Shown here: one piece after another, positions 35,759 to 49,133 of the stretch | How the letters are laid out: every line of letters begins with the position of its first letter | How positions within the stretch are numbered: position 1 is the stretch's first letter | Assembly: GCA_008360975.2 (NCBI GenBank) | Contig: CM039211.1 | Span: 24,422,558-24,486,557 of the forward strand | Reading direction: 5' to 3' | Length of the DNA stretch: 64,000 bases | From: Lichenostomus cassidix | Taxonomy: Eukaryota > Chordata > Aves > Passeriformes > Meliphagidae | Notes under the pieces: model-generated | Databases searched by the model: none | Seen by the model: the letters and a program-made list of their open reading frames with translations, nothing else | Told to the model about the DNA's origin: nothing | Program-made: the position numbers and the translations under genes

Positions 35759-38717
35759 CTTCTTTCTGTTTTCTGTGGCTTTCTGTCAGTCAGTTAATGG
35801 TAGAATAATAAATGAAGCATATTCAGAGTGAAGTCTGTGCTGCAGACACACCCCAACATTTGCCAGTGTGATGTTGAAGCTGCAGAAAGTGGTCTTAGCA
35901 CTTTGCTCTTCTGGGAGCTCTGCAGAGGTGATTCCTCCCAAGCAAAGGGTGAGCTGGAAGGGAGCACGCATGACTGAGTGGGGGTGACTTCTTCCCAGCC
36001 ACTTATGCAGGAGGATTCTCTGAAATCTTCTCAGAATTTAATGTACTCTTCATTTGGTGAAATCCTCTAGGAAACACAAAGTGTAGTCAATCCACCATCC
36101 ACACCTTACGTTACATCCCATCTCGGCAGAAGTTTCCAGTTTTCTCCATTCATGCCTGCTTCCATATTTATGTCTCCGTCTGTATGTTTTCTGAAATTTG
36201 TGATAAGATCTGTTTGATCTTGTCTTTAAATCCATGTCAACTTTAAAGAGCAAGTCCTGACAGAGACAGCATGACTAAACAATTAGTTCAGATCCAGTAT
36301 TTTTTATCATCAGTTAAAATTTTAGTTAGATAGTTATTCTAACCAACCTTGCTATGCACCTGGTTGTTTCTCAGCAGGCTTATGCATTTTTAAGGTCTTT
36401 ATATGATTCCATAGCATAAAAAAGGCCTATGAATTTCTCTGCTTTTTGACAGAGATTCTTATTACTTTTTTTACCCCCTGTATATATATGGAATAAAGAA
36501 AAATGTTTCTTGTGGGATAGCAGCCATGCAGTTGACAGATCCTGAAACTGCTAAATGAAAAGTTTAATATACATAAATAGCATTGAAATGAGAAAAGAAC
36601 TTAATACTTTAGATTCAGGCTGAATAATTTTTATTCTCCTACTGTACCTTTGATGTAAAGTTTAAGAATCTTTCTATGTTCAATTTATGTACACACTTCG
36701 AAAAATTTACAAATATTGAAAACTACTCATGTTACCTTTGGTTTTTAGAGTGATTTTGAGTTTCCAAATGTCCTCATGAATTTGCTTCTTTCAAAAACAT
36801 ATAATACTTTTCTATAATCCTGTGTGGTTATTTTTTCTTCTGCAGATGTGCTAAAGATATTTGAGATTAATAAGAGGAATTGAGAGTTCACTAGAAAGAA
36901 GAAACATTGAAACCAGTTCTACAAAATTGTGTAAATGCATAAAGTAAGTAGTAGGGAAAAGAAGTTATTGTGATTCTTCCAGTTATCACAGCCTTAAATT
37001 TTAAATAGAAACATAAATGGGTTAAAAATTAATATTAAATGTCATGCCATTTTAAATCAGTGTTTTTTCTTCAAATGCTGGCCTTCAAAAATAATACACT
37101 TTTACTAGACAACAGAATTATGTATACCATTTACCAGGTAAATTTATAAATTTGCTTACTCTGCCTCTCGGAAATTTCTGGATAGGAAGACTTTGTAATC
37201 TCTGGCTGAAGACTCTTTTGTAGTTATTGCCCAAAGTTTCAGGCAAAATGGTAAAGTCCTGAAAGTGTTTGAGTGAGTGATTTGTGCCCATGATAAAGTG
37301 ATGTTGTGCAATGACAATCACAAGATTGAGTAAAATCCTGAAAAGATTAGTTTATATGAGGGCATACTTTGTATTATTAGTTAAAATAGCTGTGCTTAAC
37401 TTCTTGTTATTGATACAAGGCTGCTGCCAGGTATCATTATTAATACTTTCTAGCACAATATTTAACTCATTCAGTTGGCATATAAAACAGTACTTTTAGT
37501 GACACGTAATTGTCACCAGAATAATCCTTAAATTGCAAGTCTGTTTCTTCTTCAAGCTTACCTTTGAAATCAAACAATCAACTCCAAAGCAAGAACAGTT
37601 TTTTACCTTTTCGTCTCTAGAGACAACTCCTTCTTAATAAAATAGTTGCCATCCAGTAAAGAGAAGGGGAAATAGAACCTTATAAATTCAGAGGTAAAAG
37701 AAGTTTAGAGAGAAAATGGCTGGCATTTCAGCAAAGTATTAAATATGTTGTATCTGTAATAAAATATAAAATATCAAGTAAACAAGCTGATCTGTTTAGA
37801 TAAAAATGTGGAACAAGTAGTATTAATAGGAAGTAAAAGCTTTAATTAAAAAAAAAATTATATTAAGATGTTAAAAAAATTGTATTTATTTTAATGCAAA
37901 TTGTGTCTCTAAATCCATAGACTGGCTTGGTACTACAGCTGGATCTTACATTTAAAAAGTCTGACATTGAATAAGAAAGGATTTAAAATCTTCAGATTGT
38001 GAAGAAGTTTTCATTTTTTCTGTAATAGTTTCATCCTAAAATTGCTTTCGCTTCTTGGAATTTTATTGCATGTTCAGTCCAAGGAAACTTAAAAAAAACA
38101 AAGAAGTATCTGTCCAAAACTAAGGATTGCTGAAGCACCACTGAAGAGGGATATTGCTGTGGTTATTGAAGTAGAAACCTTCTATTGAAGTAGAAAACTT
38201 TTTATGCCATGCAAGGTCTCTGACTATCCTTTCAAATAAGAAGAAAAGACAAATAAATCTAATAATATGGTTTTATTTACACTAAGAAAGGAAGACTAAT
38301 ATGTGATTACACTTAGGAAGCAACATAATTCATGCAATTAGAGGATGTTGTTCAAAGAAGAAGAAGCTTTTTTCCCTTGATCCATGAGACTATAACAGTC
38401 CTATATGCAACAATTTAGTTATTGCCTATTGCATACCTTTTGGACTGTAAGGCAAAAATTTGTGATCATAGAGATGGAAGGTTGTTAAAGCGTGAATAGG
38501 TAAAACAGTTTTAGATTCTGAAATGCAATGTGTCAAGATATGGGAAGAAATATATACACCCTTCAATTATTAGAAAGAAGAGTTGTCTTTCTTTTTTTCA
38601 TACCAAGCCTCATGCTTCTTTTCCAGTTTTATTGCTTCTTGATGTATTTTACACAGCTCAACTGATTCCACTCCTACCTTCATGGTTTTACATGGTTTTG
38701 CAACAGACTGGAAAATG
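35759..38717. other. Unique AT-rich sequence, no gene recognised
   Basis: Frames are short and carry no recognisable domain. Near 38,164-38,196 there is a small tandem copy of ATTGAAGTAGAAA. Nothing else is recognised. Confidence 0.55.
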
Positions 38718-38936
38718 GAAAGAAGGGAGGGAGGGAGGAAGGGAGGAAGGAAGGAAGGGAGGAAGGAAGGAAGGAAGGAAGGAAGGAAGGAAGGAAGGAA
38801 GGAAGGAAGGAAGGAAGGAAGGAAGGAAGGAAGGAAGGAAGGAAGGAAGGAAGGAAGGAAGGAAGGAAGGAAGGAAGGAAGGAAGGAAGGAAGGAAGGAA
38901 GGAAGGAAGGAAGGAAGGAAGGAAGAGGAAGGAAAA
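38718..38936 (+). repeat. (GGAA)n microsatellite, 166-bp pure core
   Basis: A mixed GGGA/GGAA lead-in runs from about 38,718 to 38,759. A pure GGAA run follows at 38,760-38,925 (about 41 units), with a short degraded end. The plus strand is entirely purine. Because the 4-base unit has no stop in any frame, it creates false frames: glutamate-glycine-arginine-lysine repeats on plus, proline-serine-phenylalanine-leucine repeats on minus. Confidence 0.98.
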
Positions 38937-41900
38937 GAAAACTGAAGAGAATTTACTATATAAACCCATGCCTAAATCAATGGTTTCTGAAGAAAACATT
39001 CTACCTATGTCCTCAAAACTCAATACATATATTTTCCCATGGAGGAAGCTGGTCCAGTGATTTTCCTTTGTGCCATTGCATTGTTTTCTTCCTCTGAAGT
39101 CTGTAATAAGTGTTCTGTAGATCCTGCAGCACTGTGCGTGAAAAAAACATTTTCTTCCTCTGCTCAATATCATCTCAATAGTGTTATTTGCACCCTCAGT
39201 GCAGATACAGTTTATCTTCTTGCACAGATGATTTTGAGAGCTCCAAATATGCACATTAAATTGCTGCAGTGTTTGAATAAAGTTTTACAAGGGAAGATTG
39301 ACTTTCAGGATAGTACAAGTCAATGAGTTTCAATGTTCATTTATTTGGTCCCTGCCATTCCATGGCTCTTTATTATACTTGGGTCAGCAATTTTATCCCC
39401 TGCTTCAAAAATGAATTTGCCTGTAATCAGAGAATGCTGAATAAAGTTTTCTCTAGTGTAACTCCACAGCAGAGTACTTACATAAGGAATGAATTTGGCT
39501 CAGAATATTTGGCATAACCTCAACCAGTTACCATAGCTTCTCTAGGCCTCTTTATTTTCATTATCCTTGGCTACTCTGCTTGATATTTAAACTTGAGTAG
39601 TGGTCAGATTTATCTGGGCTCTTTCACGAGGGATTACAGTAAACTTGACACAGCCTGAATTATTTCCTAAAACATGATACTTCTCACTCAGATCTGTCTA
39701 ACACCTTCACACATGGCCAAAACTGAGAATCCTGAATGGGAGGTAGGAGCTGAGGGTATAAAACATGCATAGAAATTAAAGGAAGTGAGGAGGATTGCCT
39801 GTGTTAAACCTGGAGAACTAAATCCATGGCATAATGTGAGCTTTTTTTGCAATGTTATGAATTGCACAATGTTACTTTCTGTCAAAAAGTGGCCAAAAAC
39901 AGTTGTAAATTTCACCATTGCATGGTGAAATTCCACTTCACTATAGACTTGACTATTCTATAAAGCAACATGATAATTATTTTATTCCCTCTGTTCCTCT
40001 GCTGACATCACAAGAAAGTCCAAAAAGCATTAGAGTTGTTCTGTTACTTTTCTGTACCTTATGCAAAGTACAACATTGATATCTTTTTCCATTGACAAGG
40101 AAATTCCCATAGTGGTCAGTTATGTCTGTGACATTTGTCCTTAACCTTGAAATGAAGCAACATCTGCAGAAGTGTTAGGAGAGATAACAAATTTCTACTT
40201 TTTGTGCTATATTTGCTTCATATGAAGATACTGATTTAGGGCTTTCCTTAGTCACCTGTAAAGACCTTTCAGGATCTTTTTCCACTGTAATATATGAAGA
40301 TATCTTTTCTTTAATGGGAGAAAAATACTTTTTACTTCCTTTTTCTGCCACATTTTCCAAAGCTTTGGAATAGGCCATATCAGGTGCTAAATTAGCTAAA
40401 TGACATTAAAAATCTCAGACTTATCTGGTCTATTAGTGAGCTGATGTTTAGGAAAAAAAATAAAACCAGATTTTTAGGTCAGAAAGGAATCCATCTCTAG
40501 GTTAGAGTAGCCATGTGCATGATTTGGGAATTTCACTTAGCATGTTCCTCCAATTAAAGAAAAGTCAAATTTTGTCAGTGATTCTAGTATCTTATATCCC
40601 TCTCTCTCATTTGAGTGGCATATTTTAGTTTCAGCTCTTCTTTTGTGGGTTTATTTTTTCCCCAAGTATACAACTATATTATAGGATATCAGTGACATTG
40701 TTACAGTGCCTGGATCTGTTGTAGCAGACTCCAAGGCAGAGGACCCTGATAAGTTATGTTCTTGAGTAATTTTCTTTTCATTCCAGCAGTACTTGTTATT
40801 TGTTTTTTCCCTGTATGTTGCATAATGGATCCATAGTACCTGCTGCCTCTGAAACAATACCATATTAGATATATGTATGATTTGAGAAAATTGAATTGAA
40901 CAATTTCCAGTCAAATAGTGCAAATTCTCACTAGGTATTAGGCTGAAGAATATTTAACCATGACACCTAACAAAGCCAATCAAACACAGAATCACACACT
41001 GACTTATTTGATTAATGTGTTCAAATTAATCAAGTAATTTCTGTAAATAGCTTACATCTGGTTAAGTATCAGCAAAAGCAATTTGCCGAATAAACTGTAA
41101 AATAAGCACAAAATGGGAGTGAGACAAATCATATTGAACATCCTGTGACATTCCCTGAACGGTGGGTTTGAGGTTTGTTCTGAATGCCTTGCTAGGCCAT
41201 CACAAGGCCATTTGTAGGACTAAAGTGCCTCTTCAGACCCTGAGATGGACTGAAGAATAAAAAGGAGACGATGTTACTCTATTGCTTCCAGAATAAGTCA
41301 ACAAGGAAACCAGTGAGAAGAGCAGAGACTAGCTAGGACCTTTTCTCTCTGACATAGATATTTGACTGAAGATCTGAGGTGGCATCCAGAGGTCATATTT
41401 GCTGCTGCTGGCTAGCTGTGATTGACCATGGTTCCTCTTGGTGACCATTGTACCAGAGACTTATCCCCAATGTGGAAAGCTTTCCAGAAGCTGAAAGTGT
41501 CAGTTGTGGAGAAAAAGCATAAATTTGCCCATGGAAATATTGGTGTGTGACGGTGTGAATTCAATCCCACACTCACATACAGAAGGAGTTGTGACCTGCT
41601 GTGCGACAAAACCTTGAGAGACAATTGAGTTGTTTCATAGAAAAGAACACACAAGAACAAATCAGTTTTGGCAGACACAAATCATATTCTTGCAGAAGAT
41701 ATATCAATACGGATTAGATAAATTTTGTAGGTTACGTTCTGTATGTAGTAAAGCACAGGAACTTCATTTTTTTTTCTGAATTATTTGTGTGCTTTATACT
41801 TATGTAAAGGAGGTTCATTGTATTTTACTATACATTTAGTTAGACAAAACAGAAATCTTTCTTTCATGGGTATTTTCTTTTCATAGATGTTTGTGGGAGT

Positions 41901-44900
41901 GACAAAACTCCCCCTTGCTTTTGAAGAAAAGAAATAACTTGCACAAAAGAAATAATTTATTATTTGGGTTTGAGTAGGTATGAATATATGGTGATGGTTG
42001 TGCTTATGCCCCTCGTTGTGGGAATTATATAGACAAACACTCTGCAAGTAGCACACAGTGGTCACATTGAGACTTACAATAGAATTTTGGGAAAAAAAGA
42101 TTTAGCTTTGTAACTCAAAGACCTCTAAAATAGCAAACAATTATCCACCTTGTCTGCCACAGTAAAATGGATAATATAGCAATGTGATTTAAAAATTGAT
42201 CTTAGCTCCACTCAGCTGAGCATAAAGGAAAATATATGACCTGCTGAGGAGACACAGTGAGCCTGCAGCATATAGTATATCACTGCCAAAAGCTAGAAAA
42301 GACTTTTTAAAAGACCTTGCTACTAAGAATCAAGTTTTCCACCTGATGCAAATTTCTACCTCAACTTTCATTTGATCTTGAAAAACTTACGTTCTAGCCA
42401 ATGATCACCTCATACCACTACCTACAACATTCTGAAACTTTTATTCTGTGAATGTTTTGAGAAGTGCCTGTTCCTGATTCAGCTGGAGAAGCTGAGGATC
42501 TTTCTATGACAGAATCATAGCCTTTCATAGGGTTATTGTAGACTGTCACTGTTTCAGACTGCTGGCTCTTCTAGAACCAGACCCCTATCTGTTTGTATTT
42601 TTAAGCAAAATATAGAGAACTGGTTATATGGAAGACCTTAGCCATTTGAAATACCTAGCAGAGTAACTCAAATGGGGTACAGGTTTTCTGAACTTCCCTC
42701 ACAGTGACAGAGCTCAGGACTCCAAAATGCTGCTGAACCACTGCCCCAAAATTTGGCCCAAAGCAACTAACATGTTCTTGCAGCTGGAAATTTTAAAGTG
42801 CAGATGAGTTCCTACACATTTAAAAAAATGGGAAAGAATTTAGGCAAAACGCCAGCAGAAGAAATTTAAGCTAAGTTGCTTTCCATATCACTTGCCACCA
42901 CCTCTGACAGCATACACAGTTTCTGCGTGGTGGCTGATGTGTATTTGTTAAAATATGATACCTTGACAGAGTCTCCCATGCTGCCATTCAGTTTCCCTGT
43001 AGCTGTTGAGGTTGGTGGGTACTTCTAAAAAGCTAATAGCAAAGCATCTCATTGCTGAGTGCACTGCCAGCTGGCATCAGTTCCAATAGCAACAATACAA
43101 AAGTGGGTTGGGTTCATTCCTAGCAGGCACATGGAAGATATTCAACAGATTGTTACCTCACATCAGGCAGTAAAATTTCATCTTCATTCAATTCAAGCTA
43201 TATTTGATTTCTGTCACATAAAGGATATGAAGATATTTTTACATCTCTTACATGGCCTGATGTTGATCTCACTATAAGTTTTAATAATGCAATAGAAAGC
43301 AGTGACAATAATTAACAAAATAAATAGAAAGAAAGTATAAATTTGTTATTGTATTTTTTCCTACTCATGGTCACTGGCGATCCCAGGGTTTGTCATTAAT
43401 TATATGAAAGAGAAAAGTGTTGAATGGTACTTTTAGTAAGCAAAGGACAAATCCTTTGCAGTTCAGAATTTTAATGGAATTTGTTCAAAACAGTGTGATC
43501 CTTATATTTTTTAGTCCATGTTTTATGATTTCTTTTAAGGATATATGAGGCCATAGTTTTTGTCTTCAAGGAAATTGTGCCAATTTCCATTTGCTCTTAA
43601 AATACCCCAAACTTTTGTGACTTTTGTGAACAGAAAAGAATCATAGGCTATAGCTAGCAAAGATTGCACATGAGGAGATAGATACCATGTAAAGTTAACA
43701 TGGTAGAAGGGTTGAGTTGTCTCTGGCAGAGCTGTGAAAATCAATACTATACAATTTCTTTTTCTTTCTCCATATTCTTTGCCAAAGTTGAATTGCAGGG
43801 GATATTTCTTAATCTACAACCTCCCTACTTCAAGTAAGAAGTCTGTGATGAAGTCCAAATTTATTCAGCTGAAATCAGACCAAAGCTCATATGTTGCTGC
43901 CAAAAGTCTACAAAAGGCTGCCTAATTTCCAAAGAGCAATTTAGCTTTATTAGCTGTGAACTGTTAACTTGCAACTGTGAACTAATATGAAGAGTAGTTC
44001 ATACAAGTTTTGCTTTTCCTGTAATTTTCTTGTGGCTCAATGACTGTAACAGGAAGAAGACTTTTGCACATTCTTATGACTTTAGACTGTTAAAGCAAGT
44101 TTATTAATTTGGTCCCTGTTGCTTTATAGTTTAACCTATCAGCTTAAGGCCTCTGGATCTATCTCTGAAACAGAATAAGAGGAACCATATTATAAAATAT
44201 TGAAAATTATAGTCCCTCTATTTCCCCTGAGAACTGCTTTTTGACTTCAGATGCCTCAAAACAGTACTTCAGTTCTTCATACTCAAGACCTGTTCTTTTT
44301 TGTTCTTCTTTTTTTTTTTTTTTAATATGTATGTCATAAGATTGTTCTGCTCATCATTTTTTGAATCATTGCCATGAAAAATTTTCACTGTCTATTAAAG
44401 AGGGCATCTGGTCATACCTTAAGCATTTTTCAAGAGAGAACAAGCCCCTCTCCCCTTCCTTTTTTTCAGCACTAAATGGTTTCCCTTCCATATTGATGTG
44501 GAAATGGTGATGCTTTTCTTGATTTCAAATCTTTAAATGAATGAAAAAACAGTGATTTGGCTTTTGATCTCATTACCACTGCCTTTAAAAGGAAAAAAAT
44601 ATTCTGAATTTGTTTGAAAAGAAAATTATTTTGAACATGAGTCAGAGAAAATTCCATCATTCTAGAATTTTTTTAACATAGGCCAGAGCGACTTAGAGTC
44701 TGAAAATTGATTCAGAAAAATAGCTAACTTGAAAGCTGGGCTCATAAAACACTCTTAGAGGCACTTTTGGAAAGCTCTACATGACTTAGGGGGCCTGCAC
44801 CAGAACAGTAATGAAAAAATTATTTTCTTAACTTCTAAAGCTAAACAGATTGCATAGTATTTTACATATGATATTAGCACACCCTATTAGCACAACAGTC

Positions 44901-46167
44901 TCTTGTCTATTTCAGTTATGTCTAAAAAGATGGAAGACCTATTGTGTTACCTGTTTACATTTTTAGGATTTATATTAAAGAAGCACAGTGTGCCCATTCA
45001 AAACCCTAGAAATTCATTTCTTTTAGTTTTGTTCACTGTTTACTTGTCCCATTTGATTAGTTCTCTTTGGGAATAGTTTGGAGTCCTTCATTGGATAGGC
45101 TGCTGAAGAAAAGCACTCAGTAGATCTTCCGAGGAGTAATTTCCATGTGGAAGCTGTGCTGGTGCTATACCAGGCATTCAAAGGGCTGAGTGTACAGGAG
45201 TGGGTTAAATGAGAATAATCTATCAATATAATGGGAACAACAGGAATTTTCAGCATCTTTGAGATTTATGACTCATGAATTATGAAAGACATACATAGCT
45301 TGGCATAGTGTTAGTGTTTCTGCAGAACTGTGGGGTCAGTCTGGAAGGCACAACTGTGGTGTCCTGACCTTGACCACTTCCATGTTCCATCCTTACTTCA
45401 TGCAGCTGAATGTGAATTTTGCTGTCAGCTTTACCGTGAGTGGTTTCAACCTGAAGGTTTCTCTCATGCTAAGAGGCTAATTCAAATCCCACCAGCTACC
45501 CATACAAGAAATCTCATTGACATTGGAATAAAAATGGAGTGAGAAGAGATCCCATTGTATGGTTGCGTTGCTGCTGTTCTCATCCCTTTTTATTATGTAT
45601 TAATATTGTTGCTGCACCCTTGTTATTTTCCCCTTTTTTGCAGTTTCGCTACCATACAAGTGTACTTTTGCCACTCCTCTTGTGCAGCTGAGCTGAAAAG
45701 CTGCAGAGCTCCACCGTTTTCACCCTTGAAGTGTCAGACCCTGCTTTTCCAATTGATAATTCACTGAGTTCTGTGAAAGCCACTTCAGTGATTGCCATCT
45801 CAGGAAAGGAAAACAGGAGGGTTTTCGTGTATCTAACTGAATTGTTCAGATGGAGAGGAAAGATGGAACTGATCCACATGCCCATGTGGTTCATCATCCA
45901 TGTGTGTACTCACTGCATGAGGCAGGCAGTGAGTGCTGTCTCATCCCAGGAGAACACAGCTGCTGCATTCAGATGCATTTCACAGGTGGCTGAGGCCTCT
46001 TTCAGGTATTAGTTCCTACTGGGGATGTCAAACTGCTTCTGATTTGGGGGGAGAGGGTGTGTTTGGGGCTTTTTTTTTAATTTGTTTTTGTTGTTTTTTT
46101 AAAATATTTTTCAGAGTGACTAGAACCTGGAAGGACTTGAAAATATCCTTTCAAATGCTGCAAGCAT
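38937..46167. other. Long unique AT-rich region, no gene recognised
   Basis: Over 7 kb without a recognisable repeat family, RNA gene or domain-bearing frame. A T15 run is at 44,309-44,323. A faint CR1-tail-like string (CAGAATCATAGCC at about 42,510) is too short to call. A T-rich stretch leads into the following GGAA array at 46,068-46,112. Confidence 0.55.
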
Positions 46168-46326
46168 GGAAGGAAGGAAGGAAGGAAGGAAGGAAGGAAG
46201 GAAGGAAGGAAGGAAGGAAGGAAGGAAGGAAGGAAGGAAGGAAGGAAGGAAGGAAGGAAGGAAGGAAGGAAGGAAGGAAGGAAGGAAGGAAGGAAGGAAG
46301 GAAGGAAGGAAGGAAGGAAGGAAGGA
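46168..46326 (+). repeat. (GGAA)n microsatellite, pure 159-bp array
   Basis: About 40 uninterrupted GGAA units, with no variant unit at either edge. It has the same strand and nearly the same length as the array at 38,760 but different flanks. The 148-codon plus-strand frame across it is a repeat artefact. Confidence 0.98.
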
Positions 46327-46859
46327 CTGGAGATTACAGAAGTAATACCTTTACCTCACAGAAAATCTGCAACATTTGACATATTTTCTTGTTAGAAAAG
46401 CTTGCAAACCTTTTAAATTATTGTTTTTCCTCTGTGGTATAGGAAAACATGGTAAATCAATAAAATATCTTAAACTTAAACAAGAATGTAAGAACATTTC
46501 TTGTGTTATCCCAGTGCTCTGCCAAGACCTGGACCTCTGACAGGTTGCAGGAGTCAGTGGTGAAGGTCTAGGTAAGACTGTAAGAGGAGGACAAGCAGGA
46601 TGCACTCCTGTTGCATGGTCTCTGCTTCCTCTGGGATGCTGAGATGGTACACACCCATTTAAGAGATTTCTTCCCAAAAATCTAGCACGATTGGTTTGAA
46701 TGCAAATAATTTGTCAACATCCACAGCATGTAATGGCTTTGCAGCTTTCTATATATTCACAGCTTTGCTATATATTCTTCCGGACAATATTTCTTTTTGC
46801 TGCATGGAAAAGGCATGGACCTGTTGTGGTGTGTCCGAAGGAGAGACACAGAAGTTATC
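46327..46859. other. Unique spacer, nothing recognised
   Basis: About 530 bp between the GGAA array and a CR1 3' end. The frames on both strands are short and featureless. Confidence 0.6.
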
Positions 46860-47272
46860 AGAGGCTGGAACACTTCTTCATGAGAGAGCTGAGATTGCTC
46901 AGCTTGGAGAAGAGAAGGCCCTGGGAAGACCTTACTGTGGCCTTTCAGTACTTAAAGGAGGTTTACGAGAAAGATGGAGACACATTTTTTACAGGGTCTG
47001 TTGCAATAAGACAGGCAGTAATGTTTTTAAACTAAAAGAGAGTAGATTAAAACTCAACATAAAGAATAAGTTTTTACAGTGAGGGTGGTGAGACATTGGG
47101 ATGGGCTGCCCAGAGGGGATGCCCTATCCCTGGAAACATTCATAGTTAGGTTGGACAGGGCTCAGAGCAACCTCATCTAGCTGAAGATGTCCCTGCTCAC
47201 TGCAGCAAGGGTTGGACTGAATGACTGCTAAAGGTGCCTTCCAACACAAACTATTTCATAATTCCTTGATTT
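46860..47272 (+). mobile_element. CR1 LINE 3' end, 5'-truncated
   Basis: The last codons of ORF2 are readable: LRLLSLEKRRPWEDLTVAFQ at about 46,888-46,950, close to the family pattern LRLLSLEKRRLRGDLIAAFQ. They are followed by the 3' untranslated region, with GGGCTGCCCAGAGGGGATGC, CTCAGAGCAACCTCATCTAG and GGTGCCTTCCAACACAAACT. It ends in a diverged tail near TTTCATAATTCCTTGATTTTG. Only about 410 bp remain. Confidence 0.93.
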
Positions 47273-49128
47273 TGAACACACCATCTACCTTCTTCATTAT
47301 ATTAAAACTTTTTATCAACATAAATTATGTACAGCTCAGGTGATTTTTGGTTTCCATGTACCAGTATTTGACAGAGGAAGTAACTGTTCTGCTATTTTTT
47401 TTATGCTGTTACAATTTTATATTTATAATACAGAATTCTGTATTGTGGTAGTTGTAATCTGATTCTGTAAGTTTTTGGTTTTTGTCCAGTGTGATAGCGT
47501 GGGACTGACAAAGAAATATTAAGTATATTTTTATTCATCTTAGAGGTCACTATTGGTAAAATGATACCAGACAAGAAAATGTGTAATGTGAAGTTCTTCA
47601 CTGCATGGTGAAGCCATCCACAATGTGGATCCACATCCACAATGGTGAACCCATCCACAACTACTTCAGGGTTAATGAATTAAGAGTGTACAGTTACAGC
47701 TGCTTTGATGCAGGTCAGGAACTCCAAACTAGGAGCTCTGCATTACCAGGTTCACAATAGGTGGCCAGCAAGGTTAAGGAAAACAAACCCAACTTTCCTC
47801 CTACTGTTTAATTTGTATTGCAATGGATCTGGAAGGTAACTTTATATGATGTCAATGCCGAGGAAGGAAGGGACATAAACCAGAAACATACTCTTCTATG
47901 GCTCTATTTTGCTTTGGCTTGCTTTTGTGTGTTTGTTTCTTTGTCTGTTTTTCTGGTAGATTCATTGCCTTAGGGAACACAAGAGGCAAAACACTTATTC
48001 TACCCAAAAGAGCAAGACATGGTCATTTCTCCATTAATGTTGGAAAAATGCAACTTTTTCTTCTGACCACAACTGATTGCACTTTTGAGAACAAAGTGGT
48101 ATTTTAAAGGCATTTAAGTGAATTAGTTGCCAAATTCCCACTGACAGAGAGCTTGTAGATACATTATTTCAGAGTCTTTTGAAAATTTCACTCTCAGGAG
48201 AGGAGCAGTTCTGAGAAAATATCAGTAAAACAGTCCCCCAAACTAGTCAGAATCGGGCTTTGAGCTTAGTCCAAGACTGTAATGCATAACACACATCCAA
48301 AATAGCCACACACAGGTAGAATGATATTAAACAAACAGAAGAAAACTATGTGACATTTCTTCAATAGATAGCCACTTCAATCAACAGATGTGGAGATTTT
48401 GACATTTGGGGGAGCTTTTCTGTGGGAAGAAAGCTACATCTTCAGAAATAGCTCATTCCAGGGAAAGGGAGAGGTGCATGCAAGAATACCACACCCCCCC
48501 CCCCCGCCACACACTGCTCGTCCCGTAAGAGGCCCAACAATGCCCCTGGTCTTCAGCAGGAATAGAAGCAGTGGTGAGCAAAACAGACTGACCACCCTTG
48601 GAGACACTGAAACCCATGAACTCATGCAGCAGTGCAAACATTGCAATGCCAATCAATTCTGACGGTTGATAATAATGTCCTCTATCCAAAATACTTGTTA
48701 AGGCTCATGGAATTGTTGGATGCACTCACTTAACTGGCAACCAACTTACAGAAGGCAGACTGTCTCCAATACTTGGTTCTTTTGATTAGTAGCTGCTTCG
48801 AATACAATGTTCTTTGTCACCACTGATTTTCACCTACTTGAGACCCTACTTGAGTGTCATTTTGTTTTAAGCACTGGAATTTCAGTAAACTCAACTGATA
48901 TTTAGATATGTAATTTGAAAGCAAGTTCAAGATAAATTTTCTCTCCCAGATGCATGCATGCTCAATGAATTTCCATACTCTTCTCCAAAATATGCGTGCT
49001 CCCTTCACACAGTATACATAATATCAAGCCACCATCATGAGTATTTTGTAGCATACTTCAACTATTCCTTAATGCTCTATTCAGATGTTATTAGAAGACT
49101 ATAATAATATAGCAAGGCATAATAATGC
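47273..49128. other. Unique sequence with a C12 run
   Basis: Near 47,595-47,660 the string CCATCCACAA recurs three times within 65 bp, around a GTGGATCCAC palindrome. A C12 run lies at 48,494-48,505 inside a C-rich stretch. No gene is supported. Confidence 0.55.
48494..48505 (+). repeat. C12 homopolymer run
   Basis: Twelve consecutive C residues followed by GCC. On the minus strand it is a G-run that could stack with neighbouring G tracts. Confidence 0.85.
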
Positions 49129-49133
49129 CTATG
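49129..49133. repeat. Candidate target-site duplication, left copy (CTATG)
   Basis: Identical to 50,169-50,173 on the far side of the LTR. Five bases fits ERVL-type integration. The following T (49,134) also matches, so a 6-bp reading (CTATGT) is possible. Confidence 0.65.

Noticed and set aside
38530..39254. Frames of 176 and 188 codons on opposite strands
   Set aside because: Both are carried by the GGAA array, whose 4-base unit has no stop codon in any frame. The protein is a plain four-residue repeat.
41530..41580. Hairpin of GTGTGTGACGGTGTG with CCACACTCACATAC
   Set aside because: Pairing is broken and low in complexity, well below the quality of the hairpin at 15,874.
42505..42600. 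Possible CR1 tail in minus orientation (CAGAATCATAGCC)
   Set aside because: Only about 13 bp resemble the CR1 tail and the following sequence does not continue into the CR1 3' region.
45420..45510. tRNA-like 3' half (TTCAAATCC followed by AGCTACC)
   Set aside because: No matching acceptor arm or A box was found upstream at the needed spacing, so no cloverleaf can be drawn.
38718..46326. CRISPR-like regular repeats
   Set aside because: The regular arrays are simple 4-base microsatellites with no spacers, and the host is a vertebrate.
45933..46379. 148-codon frame with glycine-arginine-lysine-glutamate repeats
   Set aside because: Same artefact of the second GGAA array. The flanking codons have no recognisable domain.
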